Part shown: piece by piece, positions 62,742 to 64,000 of the stretch
Numbering within the stretch: the first letter of the stretch is position 1
Layout: each line of letters begins with the position of its first letter
Assembly (NCBI RefSeq): GCF_001550095.1
Contig: NZ_LRUC01000020.1
Coordinates: 124,001-188,000, forward strand
DNA: 64,000 nucleotides
Source of the DNA: Celeribacter ethanolicus
GTDB lineage: Bacteria; Pseudomonadota; Alphaproteobacteria; Rhodobacterales; Rhodobacteraceae
Reading direction: 5' to 3'
Notes under the pieces: generated by a model
The model's database searches: none
The model's input: the letters and a program-made list of their open reading frames with translations, nothing else
Told to the model about the DNA's origin: nothing
Position numbers and translations under genes: made by a program

Positions 62742-63652
62742 GGATTGCGCTCGACAACATCACGCTCAATGTCGAGATCACCGGACCGGAAAACGGCGCG
62801 CCCGTGGTCTTCGCCCATGCGCTCGGCACCAATCTGCACCTCTGGGATGCGGTTCTGCCGCATCTGCCCGGCGGCCTGCGGCTCATCCGCTACGACCTGC
62901 GCGGGCATGGCCTCTCGGATGTGCCGAAAGGCCCCTATGCCATGGGCACGCTGGTGCGCGACGCGGAGCGGCTGCTCGACACGTTGAAGGTGAAAGACGC
63001 GGTTTTCGTCGGGATTTCCATCGGCGGTCTGATCGCACAGGGGCTCGCAGTCAAGCGGCTCGATCAGGTCCGCGCGCTGGTGCTGTCAAACACAGCGGCC
63101 AAGATCGGCGCGCGCAGCATTTGGGACAAACGCATCGCCGAGATCCGCGACAAGGGGCTTCAAAGCATCGTCGCCCCCACGCTCGAACGCTGGTTCGCCC
63201 CCGGATTTCGCAAGACGGACACCGCGAAACGCTGGGGCCAGTCCATTCTCGACACCCCGGTTGAGGGCTATCTCGGTTGTGCCGCCGCCATTGCCGGGAC
63301 GGATTTCTACACGCCGACCTCGGGGCTTCGGCTGTCCTGCCTCGGCATCGCGGGAGGCTATGACGGCTCGACCCCACCCGATCTGGTACGCGAGACTCTG
63401 GGCGTCATTCCCGGGTCTCGGTTCGAATTGATGCGCCGTTCCGGTCACCTGCCGCCCGTCGATGCGCCGGAGGACTATGCCGCGCTTCTGGGCCGGTTCC
63501 TGACCGAGATCGCCCATGTGAAACGCGATCCCAATCCGCATGATCACATCCCCGATCTCGGGTCCGGTCACGACCATCATCACAACGATCATCATGGTCA
63601 TCATCATGACCATCACGATCATGATCATTCCGGAGGCTGTCACCATGACTGA
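62738..63652 (+). CDS. pcaD: 3-oxoadipate enol-lactonase-like alpha/beta-hydrolase with His-rich tail
   Basis: Protein of 304 residues. Residues 1-262 match the enol-lactonase PcaD of the beta-ketoadipate pathway: FAHALGTNLHLWD, YDLRGHGLSD, nucleophile elbow GISIGG (Ser94) and catalytic SGHLPPVDAPE. The last 37 residues contain 17 histidines, with Asp and a cysteine, which is not part of normal PcaD and could chelate nickel, zinc or copper. There is no other pca gene visible, and the tail makes a true lactonase role less certain. The start overlaps the previous stop; the next gene starts inside its last codons. Confidence 0.75.
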   Translation: MRIALDNITLNVEITGPENGAPVVFAHALGTNLHLWDAVLPHLPGGLRLIRYDLRGHGLSDVPKGPYAMGTLVRDAERLLDTLKVKDAVFVGISIGGLIAQGLAVKRLDQVRALVLSNTAAKIGARSIWDKRIAEIRDKGLQSIVAPTLERWFAPGFRKTDTAKRWGQSILDTPVEGYLGCAAAIAGTDFYTPTSGLRLSCLGIAGGYDGSTPPDLVRETLGVIPGSRFELMRRSGHLPPVDAPEDYAALLGRFLTEIAHVKRDPNPHDHIPDLGSGHDHHHNDHHGHHHDHHDHDHSGGCHHD

Positions 63653-64000
63653 CCCGAGCGTCCTCCTGATCCACGGCTCCGCCCATGGCGCGTGGTGTTG
63701 GCGCGATCTTCTCGCGGAATTGCACGCCCGTGGCCTCAAGGCCCGCGCGCTCGACCTGCCCTCCCATGGCGCGGATCGAACGCCTTACGACGAGATCGGC
63801 CTCGACAGCTATCGAGACGCGATCCTCGCCGACATGCGCCGCGCGGCGCAGGACCATCCGGTGCTCGGCCTGATCGAGAAGACCGAAGACGGGCGGGCCT
63901 TTCGCTTCAAACCCGAGGCAGGCGTCGAGGCCCTGTGTCACGACTGTTCCGAAGAGGTGAAAACCTACGTCCGCGATCATATCGGCCCGCAAGCGATCCG
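63645..64000 (+). CDS. Alpha/beta-hydrolase, partial, apparently lacking the nucleophile elbow
   Basis: The frame begins with ATG at 63645 inside the end of the previous gene (8-base overlap) and runs open to the window end (118 codons). MTDPSVLLIHGSAHGAWCWRD and ALDLPSHGADRTP match strands 3-4 of a small hydrolase family. After DAILAD at about residue 65 the usual strand 5/nucleophile elbow (VGHSMGG) and the next helix are absent; the text continues MRRAAQDHPVLGLIEKTEDG, which in relatives lies about 50 residues later. This looks like an in-frame internal deletion that would remove the catalytic serine. The rest is outside the window. Confidence 0.65.
   Translation, partial: MTDPSVLLIHGSAHGAWCWRDLLAELHARGLKARALDLPSHGADRTPYDEIGLDSYRDAILADMRRAAQDHPVLGLIEKTEDGRAFRFKPEAGVEALCHDCSEEVKTYVRDHIGPQAI

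Noticed and set aside
63540-63650. Short CAT/CAC-type repeats as a regulatory repeat.
   Set aside because: They encode the histidine-rich C-terminus of the PcaD-like protein in frame.
1-64000. Insertion sequence, prophage or CRISPR array.
   Set aside because: No transposase, integrase, capsid or repeat-spacer pattern was found in any of the intervals read.

Overview
This looks like chromosomal DNA of a high-GC alphaproteobacterium, most likely of the Rhodobacterales (roseobacter/Rhodobacter type). The pointers are a SAM/SAH-type riboswitch in front of metK, the gene order miaB..phoH-ybeY-corC-lnt-metK..trmB and aroA-cmk..rpsA-ihfB-lapA-trpF-trpB, an Irr-type Fur regulator divergent from fabA-fabB-fabI, and the carboxy(nor)spermidine route for polyamines. 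The species cannot be named from sequence alone. No phage, insertion sequence, CRISPR array or rRNA was seen.

Layout. 1-4991 (+): tail of a solute-binding protein, a fused two-domain permease and an ABC ATPase, followed without gaps by a beta-CASP-like metallo-hydrolase, a histidine phosphatase and a phosphatase closely resembling the T4 polynucleotide kinase phosphatase domain. 4992-5866: AT-richer gene-free stretch and tRNA-Ser(GCT). 5944-8131 (-): UDP-glucose dehydrogenase and UDP-glucuronate epimerase. 8485-12769 (+): aldehyde dehydrogenase, secreted phytase-like protein, dGTPase-like HD hydrolase. 12770-15941 (-): ychF, a GT90 glycosyltransferase and UDP-xylose synthase. 16069-19367 (+): trpA and two polyamine genes. 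19490-25428: PilJ-like secreted protein, ZIP transporter, lldD, MFS transporter, von Willebrand A protein. 25731-28675 (+): rplY, pth, DUF2332, DUF2237. 28677-30193 (-): membrane-anchored LuxR-type regulator with two exported proteins that end in Asp/Arg-rich tails.

30424-41233 (-): trpB, trpF, lapA-like, ihfB, rpsA, then cmk and aroA; a KAP-family NTPase, a BLUF photoreceptor, a nitroreductase and a capsule-type protein lie between rpsA and cmk. 41320-52189 (-): trmB, an orphan membrane-anchored protein, queF, macro-domain protein, metK with riboswitch, lnt, corC-like, ybeY, phoH-like, a lipoprotein and an OmpA-family protein that share a motif, and miaB. 52378-60191: glycosyltransferase-like protein, palindromic repeats, FKBP, Cys-cluster protein, tag, irr, fabA-fabB-fabI, GMC oxidoreductase. 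60194-64000: Cys-rich orphan, degenerate site-2-protease-like membrane protein, and three alpha/beta hydrolases, one (PcaD-like) with a His-rich tail and the last apparently lacking its nucleophile elbow.

Genes that appear to work together: the transporter/phosphatase cassette (1-4991); Ugd, UDP-xylose synthase and GT90 as a possible xylosylation route; NspC with the carboxy(nor)spermidine dehydrogenase; metK, macro-domain protein and queF as one riboswitch-controlled unit; irr with the fab genes; and the regulator with the two acidic-tailed proteins. The main candidates for undescribed biology are the 1-4991 cassette, the BLUF-KAP pair inserted in a housekeeping operon, and the acidic-tail/LuxR cluster. 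Functions were assigned by reading motifs and gene order; no database search was run.
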